Source of the DNA: DAOTUL01 sp034437435
Lineage (GTDB): Bacteria; Chloroflexota; Anaerolineae; Aggregatilineales; Phototrophicaceae
Assembly: GCA_964417785.1 (NCBI GenBank)
Contig: CAYQJO010000046.1
Span: 1-22,849 of the forward strand
Reading direction: 5' to 3'
DNA length: 22,849 nucleotides
A model generated the notes under the pieces. That model searched no databases. It was not told the DNA's origin and was given only the letters and a program-made list of their open reading frames with translations. Below are positions 15,081 through 22,637 of this stretch, piece after piece; position 1 is the first letter of the stretch, and every line of letters starts with the position of its first letter. Made by a program: the position numbers and the translations under genes.

Positions 15081-15492
15081 CCGCTGGTCCTCCGGAGTTG
15101 CCCAACCACATAATCATCAAGATAGTGGGGGCATCGTCCCCCAGCAACAGAATCTCATCCACCAGATCGCCCAGCTTGGACCGCAGCGCCACCAGCACGT
15201 TGTTGGCGGATACCCCGGCCAGCCAGGGGGTCTCAGATGAGATTTGCAGGCCCACTTTGATTCCGTCAATCACCCCGTTCAGATTGATCGTATGCGCTTC
15301 GCCGGTCTTCAACACCAGTTCCGCCAGCGTGGCCGCGGCGCTGGAAATTTGCGCACGGTAGGCTGGCGCGAAACCGATCAGGCTGGCAGCCCGCCGGGCT
15401 GTATCCCGCACGATCATAATATCCATCGTGTCTTCGACTTTCACCGACATAATCGGTGGGCGCATGTGATAGGGACCTGCTAATTCGGTCAT
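15073..15492 (-). CDS. Degenerate RsbT-like (HATPase-fold) protein
   Basis: The 139-residue product resembles anti-sigma-type serine kinases of the RsbT/RsbW group in size and opening: RDTARRAASLIGFAPAYRAQ at 29-48 parallels the A-R-x-L-A-x-x-x-G-F start, and ISSAAATLAELV parallels the following helix, where the N-box Asn should appear. That Asn is missing. The later Asp-x-Gly-x-Gly loop that binds ATP is replaced by SETPWLAG, and no second glycine box is visible. If the fold is right, it probably does not hydrolyse or bind ATP normally and may act as a binding partner. It lies between the CheY-like and CheW genes, 5 bases from one and overlapping the other. An unrelated helical fold cannot be excluded; moderate confidence. 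Confidence 0.55.
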   Translation of the reverse strand: MTELAGPYHMRPPIMSVKVEDTMDIMIVRDTARRAASLIGFAPAYRAQISSAAATLAELVLKTGEAHTINLNGVIDGIKVGLQISSETPWLAGVSANNVLVALRSKLGDLVDEILLLGDDAPTILMIMWLGNSGGPADD

Positions 15493-15497
15493 GTGCG

Positions 15498-15872
15498 TTA
15501 TTCCAGAATGCCCAGTTCTTGCAATGTGCCGATCAAATGCTCCGAAGCGAAAATATCTTTCGGGATATAGTCGTCGGCACCCGCCCGCAATCCCGACATC
15601 GTAGCCTGTGGTCCAGCTTTCTCCGTCAACATGATAACCGGGATATCCTGGGTGGCCGGATTACGCTTCAACCGGCGGCACACCTGAAACCCATCCATGC
15701 TCGGCAGCTTAACATCCAGAACCACCAATGCCGGTGGATTCTCAATCGCCTCGCGGATACCGTCCGGCCCGTCATAGGCAACCCGCACGCGCAACCCGAC
15801 ACTCTCAAGTGTTTCCTTGATCTGCGCCGCCTGTGTTTTGCTATCTTCTACCAAGAGTACTTCCAGGGCCAT
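15498..15872 (-). CDS. CheY-like single-domain response regulator
   Basis: The 124-residue product is a complete stand-alone receiver. It has E9-D10 after strand 1 (LLVEDSKTQ), phosphoacceptor D53 (VVLDVKLPSMDG), switch T83 (IMLTEKAG) and K105 (YIPKD). The S-K-T-Q after the acidic pair and the K-A-G-P loop resemble PilH/PilG and CheA-attached receivers more than flagellar CheY. It probably receives phosphate from the CheA of this operon and either carries the output or acts as a phosphate sink. The gap from cheB is 22 bases, with AGGA 6 bases before its ATG. Confidence 0.9.
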   Translation of the reverse strand: MALEVLLVEDSKTQAAQIKETLESVGLRVRVAYDGPDGIREAIENPPALVVLDVKLPSMDGFQVCRRLKRNPATQDIPVIMLTEKAGPQATMSGLRAGADDYIPKDIFASEHLIGTLQELGILE

Positions 15873-15894
15873 TTTGTCCTACCCCTATTTGAAG

Positions 15895-16992
15895 TTACAA
15901 CCATTTTAGAATAGCTGATGGCAAATTCGCCAATGACTCAACCTGCTCGACCGCCCCCAGGGCAATCGCCGCCGAAGGCATTCCGAAAACCGTCGAACTA
16001 CTTTTGTCCTGGGCCAGGGTGTGCGCACCGGCCTGTCGCATTTGCAGAAGACCGGCAGCACCATCGTCGCCCATGCCCGTCAGGATCAACCCGATAGCCT
16101 GGGAACCACAGGCCGTCACAATCGATTCAAACAAGACATCAACCGATGGTTGGTAGCGGTGTCCTCCCGCTTCGCCAATCAGGCGTATGACCAGATCGCT
16201 GCCCCTTCTCACCACCTTCATGTGCGCGGTTCCTGGTGATAAGTGTACCACACCTGGCTGTAACACGACCCCATTTTCGGCCACCACCACCGTTAGCGGG
16301 GTCAGCCGGTCGAGCCAACGGGCCAATCCCAGGATGAATTCGTTGGGGATGTGCTGGACCACCGCAATCGGCACGGGTAAATCGACCGGCAAACCACCCA
16401 GGAACTGGCTCAATGCACTCGGCCCGCCCGCGCTGGAACCGATGGCGATGATCTCTGGTGCTATGTTGATCGCCCGTGTCTCAACCACCTGCTGTGCCGG
16501 TATGGACTGGTGGTTCAGTCCGCGCCGCACCACACTCACCCCGGCCATCGCCGACAGCGTACGCACCAGGTTCAAATGCTTCTCGTTAAACGTTGGGCTT
16601 CTGCGATCTGGCGGTTTTTCCACGACGGCCAGCGCACCGGCTTCCAATGCCTGGAAGGACAGATCAATGTCTTTTTCCACAAAACCGCTGACCACAACCA
16701 CCGGGGTCGGATAATGGGCCATAATCCGGCGTGTCGCTTCCAGACCGTCCAAGCGCGGCATGTTGATGTCCATCGATACTACATCCGGTCGCAGTTTGGC
16801 GATCAATTCCAATGCCTCTTCACCATCTCTGGCCTGCCCGACCACCTCGATCCCCGGTGTCTCATTGATAAGACTCACCAGATGATGGCGGATGGTGGCG
16901 CTGTCCTCGGCAATCAACACCCTGATGGTCTTTCTGGGTGGGCTGATCTTGCTCAGATCGATCTTCTGTGTTTGCTGTATTGGCTTGCTCAT
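15895..16992 (-). CDS. cheB: Chemotaxis response regulator protein-glutamate methylesterase CheB
   Basis: CheB removes methyl groups from receptor glutamates (EC 3.1.1.61) and may deamidate glutamines. The 365-residue product has a receiver (about 23-130; E29-D30, phosphoacceptor D75, VVVVSG switch region, K126) and a catalytic domain (about 178-362). The catalytic triad is S187 in GSSAGG, H214 in VQHIP and D310 in TGMGDDGAAG. The N-terminal 22 residues are an extension before the receiver. No cheR methyltransferase is in this operon, so the methylation enzyme must lie elsewhere. An 85-base AT-rich gap separates it from cheA, the only sizeable gap in this operon. Confidence 0.94.
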   Translation of the reverse strand: MSKPIQQTQKIDLSKISPPRKTIRVLIAEDSATIRHHLVSLINETPGIEVVGQARDGEEALELIAKLRPDVVSMDINMPRLDGLEATRRIMAHYPTPVVVVSGFVEKDIDLSFQALEAGALAVVEKPPDRRSPTFNEKHLNLVRTLSAMAGVSVVRRGLNHQSIPAQQVVETRAINIAPEIIAIGSSAGGPSALSQFLGGLPVDLPVPIAVVQHIPNEFILGLARWLDRLTPLTVVVAENGVVLQPGVVHLSPGTAHMKVVRRGSDLVIRLIGEAGGHRYQPSVDVLFESIVTACGSQAIGLILTGMGDDGAAGLLQMRQAGAHTLAQDKSSSTVFGMPSAAIALGAVEQVESLANLPSAILKWL

Positions 16993-17077
16993 CCACGCCT
17001 ACTTAGATTAAAGCATTTGAACCGGAAGGAAGCATAAATTGTTGGAATTTTCTATCCTAAAACCAACCCAAATTTAG
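16993..17077 (-). promoter_or_regulatory. AT-rich intergenic gap with possible internal promoter
   Basis: On the minus strand TGC precedes TTTAAT (17007-17012; 5 of 6 to TATAAT), a possible extended -10 with no clear -35. It would put the transcript start very close to the cheB ATG, leaving a short leader. The rest of the gap shows no hairpin with a T-run. Confidence 0.25.
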
Positions 17078-19753
17078 CTACAGGACCGCCTGAATGGTTT
17101 CCAACAGTTCCCCCTGGTCAAAGCGCGACTTCACCAGGTAGGCATTGGCCCCGGCCCGCAGACCGGCCTCGCGCTGTTCTGGTTTTCCCAGTGAAGTCAA
17201 CAGAATCAATGGGATATGTTGATACTGTGGGCTGGTTTTGATCTGCTTGCACAATTCCAGGCCGGTCATCTTGGGCATTTCAACGTCACTGATAATCACA
17301 TCGAAATCGTCCTGCGGCAGCATACTCCACGCTTCCAGACCATCTATCGCCACCGAGACCTCGAAACCGGCGGTTTCCAGGATGTTTTTCTCCAATGTCC
17401 GTGTGGTGATCGAGTCATCCACCACCAGCACCCGCAGCCGGCGCTGTTCACTGACAACTGGAGCCGTCATCTGCATGGCACGACGACGGGGTAGGACCGC
17501 ACCCGATGCCCGCCGCACCAGATCGTTCGCGTCCAACACAACCACCACGTCACCAGTACCCAGCAGCGCCGCCCCCGAAACATAGCGGGCGCGTGCCAGT
17601 TCCGGTCCCAGAGGTTTAAGCACAAGTTCCTGCTCGCTGAACAGCGCATCGACTTCAAACGCGACTGCCCGGTCCGTGGCTTGCAGTGCGATAACACTGA
17701 TTCGTTCCTCTTCGCCGCTGCTTCTGGACGGCACACCGAGAATCGTCGCCAATGACGCCAGCGGCATTGGACGCTCGTTGATGAGCAGCACATCGCGCCC
17801 TTCTGCGGTGAAAACGTCATCACGCAGGTATTTATCCATACGGACGACCATAGCCGAAGGCACTGCGAACTGTTGATCCCCCACCTGCATCAGGATACAG
17901 CGGATGCGCGTGAGTGATACCGGCACGCTAACGGTGATACGGCTGCCGCTGCCAACAGCACTCTGAACACTGACCCGCCCGCGCAGGCTCTCTACCCGGT
18001 CGCGCACAATATCCATGCCCATCCCGCGTCCGCTCAACGCCGTAACCGTCTCACTGGTAGAAAGGCCGGAGTAGAAAATATAGGTTCGGGCTTCTTCGTC
18101 AGAAAGCGCGGCCACCTCGGATTCGCTCAGCAGGCCGTTCTTTACAATCGAACGGCGGACTCTATCGGCATCAATGCCGCTGCCATCGTCCTCAACATGG
18201 ATGACGATCTCGCTGCCGCGCTGCTCCACCGTAATGATGACATGGCCGGTGGGCGACTTGCCGGCCTCTTTGCGTACCTGCGGCAGTTCGACACCGTGAT
18301 CAACTGCGTTACGCAGTACATGCATCAACGGGTCTTTGAGCGCATCCAACACGGCCTTGTCGATCTCGACCTGACCGCCAACTACATCGAGGATTACCTG
18401 CTTTTCCAGGTCACGGGAGAGGTCGCGCATCATCCGATGAAAGCCACCGACGATGCTGTCAAAGGGGACCAGGCGCATCCCGCCAATGTCGTCCTGAAGT
18501 TGTTCAGCCAATGTGGTCAGACGCATGTTATCCTGGGCCACCGTCTGCGAAATCTGTGCCAGCATGCGATTGGCCTCCACCAGTTGCCGCTGGTTGAATT
18601 CCAGAAAGCGGAAAATGATGGGCAGTTCGGAACTCATCTCCTGTTCGGAATCCTGCAAACGGCGCACCAGACGGATATAAGCGGTGCGCACATTACGCCA
18701 TTCACGCTGCCATTTACCATGCGTGCGGCGCATGTTGTTGATCCGCCTTTGCAGTTCCTCGCCATGCATCTGGGCCACGAACAATTCGGTCACTTCGGCC
18801 ATCAGCCGGTCCAACTTGCCGACGGTCACGCGGATGCTCTCCTCCGCAGTGCGAGCGCCCATCGTGTTGATCTCCGGCTGGGGGCGCGGTATCTCAATGG
18901 TGGGTGGCGCGACGACCACCGGCACCTCTTTGGTGTCATCGTCGCTTGAGGTCGCCACAATCTGTTCCAATCGGCTGAGGATGGTCGCCAGGGTATCCTC
19001 AGCCGGTTCCACGCCGTCACGCACCCCCTGAATCGCGTCCAGCCCATCGTACAACACGTCGGCCACATCCGGCGTCATTGTCAGACTGCCCTGCATGGCT
19101 GCGCCGAAGACCTCCTCCATGTAATGGGCGATGGTCTCGATGGTGCTGATGCCGACCGCACGGGCTGCCCCTTTGAGGCTGTGGGCCACACGGTTCAACT
19201 CTTTGGCTGCCGCGTCGTCGTGTTCGGCCATCTCCACCTGGAGCATAAGTGTGTTGAGCGTTTCCAGATGCTCGACAGCCTCGTCCCAGAAGATCGCCAT
19301 CAGATCGTCGTCGCCGCTGGTCGGTTCAGGTGGCTGGCTGCCATTCTGTTCAGATGTCACATCCTCGACACAAGCCACCGTCTGCTCCAACTGCGCCAAC
19401 ACCGCCGCCAGGATCACTTCGTCTGGCTCATTACCATCGCCCACACCTTGAATCAGGTCCAGACCATCATAGAGCGTATCCACAACCGCCGGTGTGAGGT
19501 CCAGCGTATTGTACATGGCCGCACCGAAGACCTCCTCCATGTAATGGGCGATAGTCTCAATGGTGCCGATACCGACCGCCCGCGCCGCACCTTTCAGACT
19601 GTGGGCCACACGGTTCATCTCTTTGATCGTCGTCTGGTAGGCGGCGCTGTCGCTCTGGGCGATCATCTCCACCTGAAGCAGCATGGTGTTCAGGCCCTCC
19701 AGGTGTTCGCTGGCCTCCTCCCAGAAGATATTGAGCAGTTCGTTGTCGTTCAC
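17078..19753 (-). CDS. cheA: Hybrid CheA sensor kinase: two HPt domains, kinase core, CheW domain, receiver
   Basis: The 891-residue product is a cytoplasmic chemosensory histidine kinase. Order: HPt1 (about 1-125, H51 in HSLKGAARAVG), HPt2 (about 148-265, H191 in the same motif), dimerisation region (300-430), ATPase domain (about 430-612; N-box HVLRNAVDHG, G1 DDGSGID, G2 GRGMGMD), CheW-like domain (about 615-745) and C-terminal receiver (about 773-890; D779-D780, phosphoacceptor D823, T853, K875). Both HPt copies keep the phosphorylatable His. The receiver on the same chain may act as a phosphate sink or relay. The start is GTG, overlapping the receptor gene stop by 4 bases (GTGA). This architecture resembles PilL/ChpA and FrzE-type kinases of pilus or gliding systems more than the compact flagellar CheA. 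Confidence 0.95.
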   Translation of the reverse strand: MNDNELLNIFWEEASEHLEGLNTMLLQVEMIAQSDSAAYQTTIKEMNRVAHSLKGAARAVGIGTIETIAHYMEEVFGAAMYNTLDLTPAVVDTLYDGLDLIQGVGDGNEPDEVILAAVLAQLEQTVACVEDVTSEQNGSQPPEPTSGDDDLMAIFWDEAVEHLETLNTLMLQVEMAEHDDAAAKELNRVAHSLKGAARAVGISTIETIAHYMEEVFGAAMQGSLTMTPDVADVLYDGLDAIQGVRDGVEPAEDTLATILSRLEQIVATSSDDDTKEVPVVVAPPTIEIPRPQPEINTMGARTAEESIRVTVGKLDRLMAEVTELFVAQMHGEELQRRINNMRRTHGKWQREWRNVRTAYIRLVRRLQDSEQEMSSELPIIFRFLEFNQRQLVEANRMLAQISQTVAQDNMRLTTLAEQLQDDIGGMRLVPFDSIVGGFHRMMRDLSRDLEKQVILDVVGGQVEIDKAVLDALKDPLMHVLRNAVDHGVELPQVRKEAGKSPTGHVIITVEQRGSEIVIHVEDDGSGIDADRVRRSIVKNGLLSESEVAALSDEEARTYIFYSGLSTSETVTALSGRGMGMDIVRDRVESLRGRVSVQSAVGSGSRITVSVPVSLTRIRCILMQVGDQQFAVPSAMVVRMDKYLRDDVFTAEGRDVLLINERPMPLASLATILGVPSRSSGEEERISVIALQATDRAVAFEVDALFSEQELVLKPLGPELARARYVSGAALLGTGDVVVVLDANDLVRRASGAVLPRRRAMQMTAPVVSEQRRLRVLVVDDSITTRTLEKNILETAGFEVSVAIDGLEAWSMLPQDDFDVIISDVEMPKMTGLELCKQIKTSPQYQHIPLILLTSLGKPEQREAGLRAGANAYLVKSRFDQGELLETIQAVL
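18950..19753. repeat. Tandem duplication of the HPt-coding segment in cheA
   Basis: The segments encoding HPt1 and HPt2 are direct repeats with a 420-base (140-codon) period. Identity is high at the DNA level, including a 29-base exact match at 19104-19132 and 19524-19552. Shared protein stretches include HSLKGAARAVG and TIETIAHYMEEVFGAAM. The low divergence points to a fairly recent duplication or gene conversion. Confidence 0.85.
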
Positions 19754-20994
19754 AGATTCAAGTCGCTGAGCAACTCATTGACCAGGAAAGCGGCATCGCG
19801 CAGCCGCTGCACACTCGCCTCCACCTGCATGGTGCTGCTGACGGTCTCGGTTGTGGCGTGCTTGATGGTGCGCATGGCCTGCGTCAGTTGATCCATCCCA
19901 ATCGTCTGCTGGCGGGTGCTGGCGGCGATTTGCATGGCGGCTGTGGCTGCGTCCTCAATGGCACGAGCCAGGTCGCGGATCGAGTCACCAGCGGCGTTTA
20001 CCAACTCCTGGCCCTCGTCCACACCCTTACTGCCTTCCTCTGTCACCATGACTGCGGCGTTGGTGGCCCGTTGAATCTCGCCCAGAATCTCGCGCACCTG
20101 CACCGTTGCATCGCGGTTTTGATCGGCCAGATTGCGCACTTCCATCGCCACAACGGCAAAGCCCTTGCCCTCTTCACCGGCCCGTGCTGCCTCAACCGAT
20201 GCATTTAACGCCAGCATGCGCGATTGATCGGCCAGATTGTTGACCGTCGCAATGATCTCTCCGATTTGCTGCGTGTGTTCGCTCAGGACCAGGATGTTAT
20301 CGGCGATGTCTTCCACCCGGCGGCGAATGACCTCCATTCCCTCGATAGTCTCGGTTACAGCCGTCGAACCAGAGCGCGAAATATCGACGGAGACCTGAGC
20401 GGTCTCGGCCACACTCTGAGCGCGTTCCGCCGTTTCGGTCACGGTCGCCCGCACCTCATTCACGGTGGCTGTGGTTTCCGTGACTACGGCGTCCTGCTCA
20501 TTCGCCATTGAAATCTGGCGTGAGGTGGCTTCCAGGATGGCCTGGGTATCCGAGTCGAGCCGTTGCAAGGCGTTGCTCACGCCGATGACCACCGTGCGCA
20601 CCCGGCCCAGCATACTGTTAATGACTTCGCCCAGTTCCACCACCATATGCCCTTCACGGGTGTTGGCGTCGAGATTGGGAATCTCCAATTGTTCGCGCAT
20701 GTCGCCCTCGGCGAATGCTTCCAGGTTTGTGATATACGGGCTGATAAGCCGTTCAATCCGCCGGTAGCTGAGACTGTAGACGAAAACCCCGAAGGCCAAT
20801 CCTACCAGCAAGCTCAGCAGCGGCAGCAGGATCAACACCGTCGAATCTATATCCGTATCCAGCCCGATGAGCAGCACCGAGATGATCAGTGCTTGTAAGA
20901 AAAACCCACCACCCACCGCCAGCACAACGCGGTTAAGCAGAATTCCCATCCATTTCCGGGATGGTACGGTGAGCGCTTGCGCAATTTCAGCCAT
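19750..20994 (-). CDS. Methyl-accepting chemotaxis protein without an extracytoplasmic sensor domain
   Basis: The 414-residue product has two membrane segments close together (about 22-45 and 52-74) joined by a loop of only some six residues (DTDIDS), so there is no periplasmic sensor. A HAMP-like region (about 75-135) leads to a long coiled-coil signalling domain (about 140-410). The conserved hairpin tip is at 268-292 and contains EAARAGEEGKGFAVVAMEV. Possible methylation sites are the Glu/Gln-rich heptads on each arm, for example around 160-200 and 370-400. The input must come from the membrane, from the cytoplasmic side or from a partner protein. It follows cheW by 2 bases, with GAGGA before its ATG, and overlaps cheA. 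Confidence 0.93.
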   Translation of the reverse strand: MAEIAQALTVPSRKWMGILLNRVVLAVGGGFFLQALIISVLLIGLDTDIDSTVLILLPLLSLLVGLAFGVFVYSLSYRRIERLISPYITNLEAFAEGDMREQLEIPNLDANTREGHMVVELGEVINSMLGRVRTVVIGVSNALQRLDSDTQAILEATSRQISMANEQDAVVTETTATVNEVRATVTETAERAQSVAETAQVSVDISRSGSTAVTETIEGMEVIRRRVEDIADNILVLSEHTQQIGEIIATVNNLADQSRMLALNASVEAARAGEEGKGFAVVAMEVRNLADQNRDATVQVREILGEIQRATNAAVMVTEEGSKGVDEGQELVNAAGDSIRDLARAIEDAATAAMQIAASTRQQTIGMDQLTQAMRTIKHATTETVSSTMQVEASVQRLRDAAFLVNELLSDLNL

Positions 20995-20996
20995 AT

Positions 20997-21572
20997 TCAG
21001 TCCTCTGCACCACCTATAACCAGACGTTCATCTTCAAACAAGCGAGCAATATCAAGCAGCACCAGCCGTTCAGCGGTGATACCACGAGCATAGCGCACAT
21101 CATCCAGCGACTCCAACTCAGAGCGCGGAACACTGATAATATCATGCACATGGCGTGCCAGAATGCCGATTTCAAGCTTGTTAGCTTCGACCACAATGAT
21201 CTCATTGGCCGTCTCCGCCCGGTCCGCCGGCATATCGAAGAACAGGCGTAAATCGGCTACGGTGACAATCTGCCCGCGCACATTGACCACCCCCAGGTAA
21301 AAAGGCGGCGTCCCCGGAACCGGAAATATCCGCTGGATGCGCAGCACTTTTCGCACCAACCGGACATCAATCCCGTAGCGCTCCTGGCCCAGTTCAAACA
21401 CCAGGACGAAATGGCTGGATGTGTCGTCTTCCGCTTCTGGCGGCAGCGAAGCGTATTGACGCGCTCGCTGGCTGAGACGCAGACGGCGGGCCTCCTCTCG
21501 GTGTGCCTCGTCATCCCAATCAAGCTGCTGCCAGAGCGCCTGCCAATCGATGCTGGAACTTAAATCAGACAT
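20997..21572 (-). CDS. cheW: CheW-like coupling protein with N-terminal extension
   Basis: The 191-residue product has a charged helical N-terminal extension of about 50 residues (WQALWQQLDWDDEAHREEA near the start) and then a CheW domain (about 54-185). CheW marks are FVLVFELGQERYGIDVRLV, GVVNVRGQIVTVADLRLFF (split by a strand) and a C-terminal LVLLDIARLF. It is the first gene of the chemosensory operon and probably couples the downstream receptor to CheA. I chose ATG 21570-21572 (MSDLSSS) instead of a GTG at 21617, because an extended -10 promoter lies between the two (21605-21613). No strong ribosome-binding site is seen before this ATG. Confidence 0.88.
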   Translation of the reverse strand: MSDLSSSIDWQALWQQLDWDDEAHREEARRLRLSQRARQYASLPPEAEDDTSSHFVLVFELGQERYGIDVRLVRKVLRIQRIFPVPGTPPFYLGVVNVRGQIVTVADLRLFFDMPADRAETANEIIVVEANKLEIGILARHVHDIISVPRSELESLDDVRYARGITAERLVLLDIARLFEDERLVIGGAED

Positions 21573-21604
21573 AGCGTAGACTTTTGATCGATAATTATGA
21601 AACC

Positions 21605-21613
21605 AGTATAACA
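21605..21613 (-). promoter_or_regulatory. Extended -10 promoter of the chemosensory operon
   Basis: On the minus strand TGT precedes TATACT (21605-21610; 5 of 6 to TATAAT), 32 bases upstream of the cheW ATG. The -35 is poor, which is normal for an extended -10 promoter. It decides the start of the first cheW. Confidence 0.55.
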
Positions 21614-21639
21614 ACACTCTGCTCTGGCTCGAATAAAGA

Positions 21640-21668
21640 TTTGGATTGGTCTGTATTGGTCATATTGG
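21640..21668. promoter_or_regulatory. Phased ATTGG direct repeats between cheW and pdxS
   Basis: ATTGG occurs at 21645, 21655 and 21664, preceded by TTTGG at 21640. The three ATTGG units are 10 and 9 bases apart, about one helical turn, so a protein could contact one face of the DNA. They sit upstream of both divergent genes. No known factor is assigned. Confidence 0.35.
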
Positions 21669-21730
21669 ACTCGAGTCTGGATCGATACGCTGAATCTAGA
21701 GATAGTTGTTAAAATAAGGAGAAGCCGATC

Positions 21731-22627
21731 ATGGCAGTCAACGGGAATAACGGAGATACCGGAACCGATAAAGTGAAACGCGGCCTGGCACAGATGCTCA
21801 AGGGTGGCGTGATTATGGATGTGGTCACACCGGAACAGGCGCGTATCGCAGAAGACGCCGGTGCATGTGCCGTCATGGCGCTGGAACGAGTACCCGCCGA
21901 CATCCGCGTTGAGGGTGGTGTGGCCCGTATGAGCGATCCGGAGATGATTCAGGGCATTATTGACGCCGTGACCATCCCGGTAATGGCAAAGGCCCGCATC
22001 GGTCACTTTGTCGAAGCGCAGATTCTACAGGCGCTCGGTGTCGATTATATTGACGAGAGCGAAGTGCTGACCCCGGCGGACGAAGAGAACCACATCAACA
22101 AGCACAACTTCACGGTGCCGTTTGTCTGCGGCTGCCGCAATCTGGGCGAAGGTCTGCGCCGGATGGCGGAAGGAGCGGCCATGCTGCGCACCAAAGGCGA
22201 AGCCGGAACCGGCAACGTGGTGGAAGCGGTTCGCCATGCCCGTGCCGTCAACGGCGAGATTCGCCGCCTGACCAGTATGGACGAAACTGAATTATTCGCC
22301 TATGCCAAAGACATTCGCGCCCCCTACGATCTGGTGAAGGAAACCGCTGAACTGGGCCGCCTGCCAGTGGTCAATTTCGCCGCCGGTGGCGTGGCGACCC
22401 CCGCCGACGCCGCCCTCATGATGCAGCTTGGTGTGGATGGCGTGTTCGTTGGCTCCGGCATCTTCAAGAGCGGCGATCCAGCCAAACGCGCCAAAGCGAT
22501 TGTGGAAGCCGTCACCCACTTCGACAACCCGGATGTGCTGGCGCAGGTCAGCACCGGCTTAGGCGAAGCGATGGTGGGCATCAACGTAACGCCAGACCAG
22601 GTCATTATGGGTAAACGCGGGTGGTAA
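21731..22627 (+). CDS. pdxS: Pyridoxal 5'-phosphate synthase, synthase subunit PdxS
   Basis: PdxS (EC 4.3.3.6) condenses ribose 5-phosphate, glyceraldehyde 3-phosphate and ammonia to pyridoxal 5'-phosphate in the cytoplasm. The 298-residue product is a TIM barrel with nearly universal motifs: KGGVIMDVV (24-32), ALERVPADIR (50-59), MAKARIGHFVEA (85-96), YIDESEVLTPAD, PFVCGCRNLGEGLRR, RTKGEAGTGN and the phosphate loop VGSGIFKS. The two active-site lysines are in MAKARIGH and RTKGEAGTG. AAGGAGA lies 8 bases before the ATG. The ammonia for the reaction normally comes from the glutaminase PdxT, usually encoded next door; here the next gene is on the opposite strand, so PdxT must be elsewhere. It is probably a single-gene transcript. 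Confidence 0.97.
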   Translation: MAVNGNNGDTGTDKVKRGLAQMLKGGVIMDVVTPEQARIAEDAGACAVMALERVPADIRVEGGVARMSDPEMIQGIIDAVTIPVMAKARIGHFVEAQILQALGVDYIDESEVLTPADEENHINKHNFTVPFVCGCRNLGEGLRRMAEGAAMLRTKGEAGTGNVVEAVRHARAVNGEIRRLTSMDETELFAYAKDIRAPYDLVKETAELGRLPVVNFAAGGVATPADAALMMQLGVDGVFVGSGIFKSGDPAKRAKAIVEAVTHFDNPDVLAQVSTGLGEAMVGINVTPDQVIMGKRGW

Positions 22628-22637
22628 ATCCCGCCCG

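Noticed and set aside
21573..21617. GTG start of the first cheW (15 extra residues)
   Set aside because: The extended -10 TATACT is inside this stretch, and the extra residues look like translated promoter sequence.
22628..22637. Terminator between pdxS and the convergent gene
   Set aside because: Only 10 bases lie between the stops, and no hairpin with a T-run is visible.
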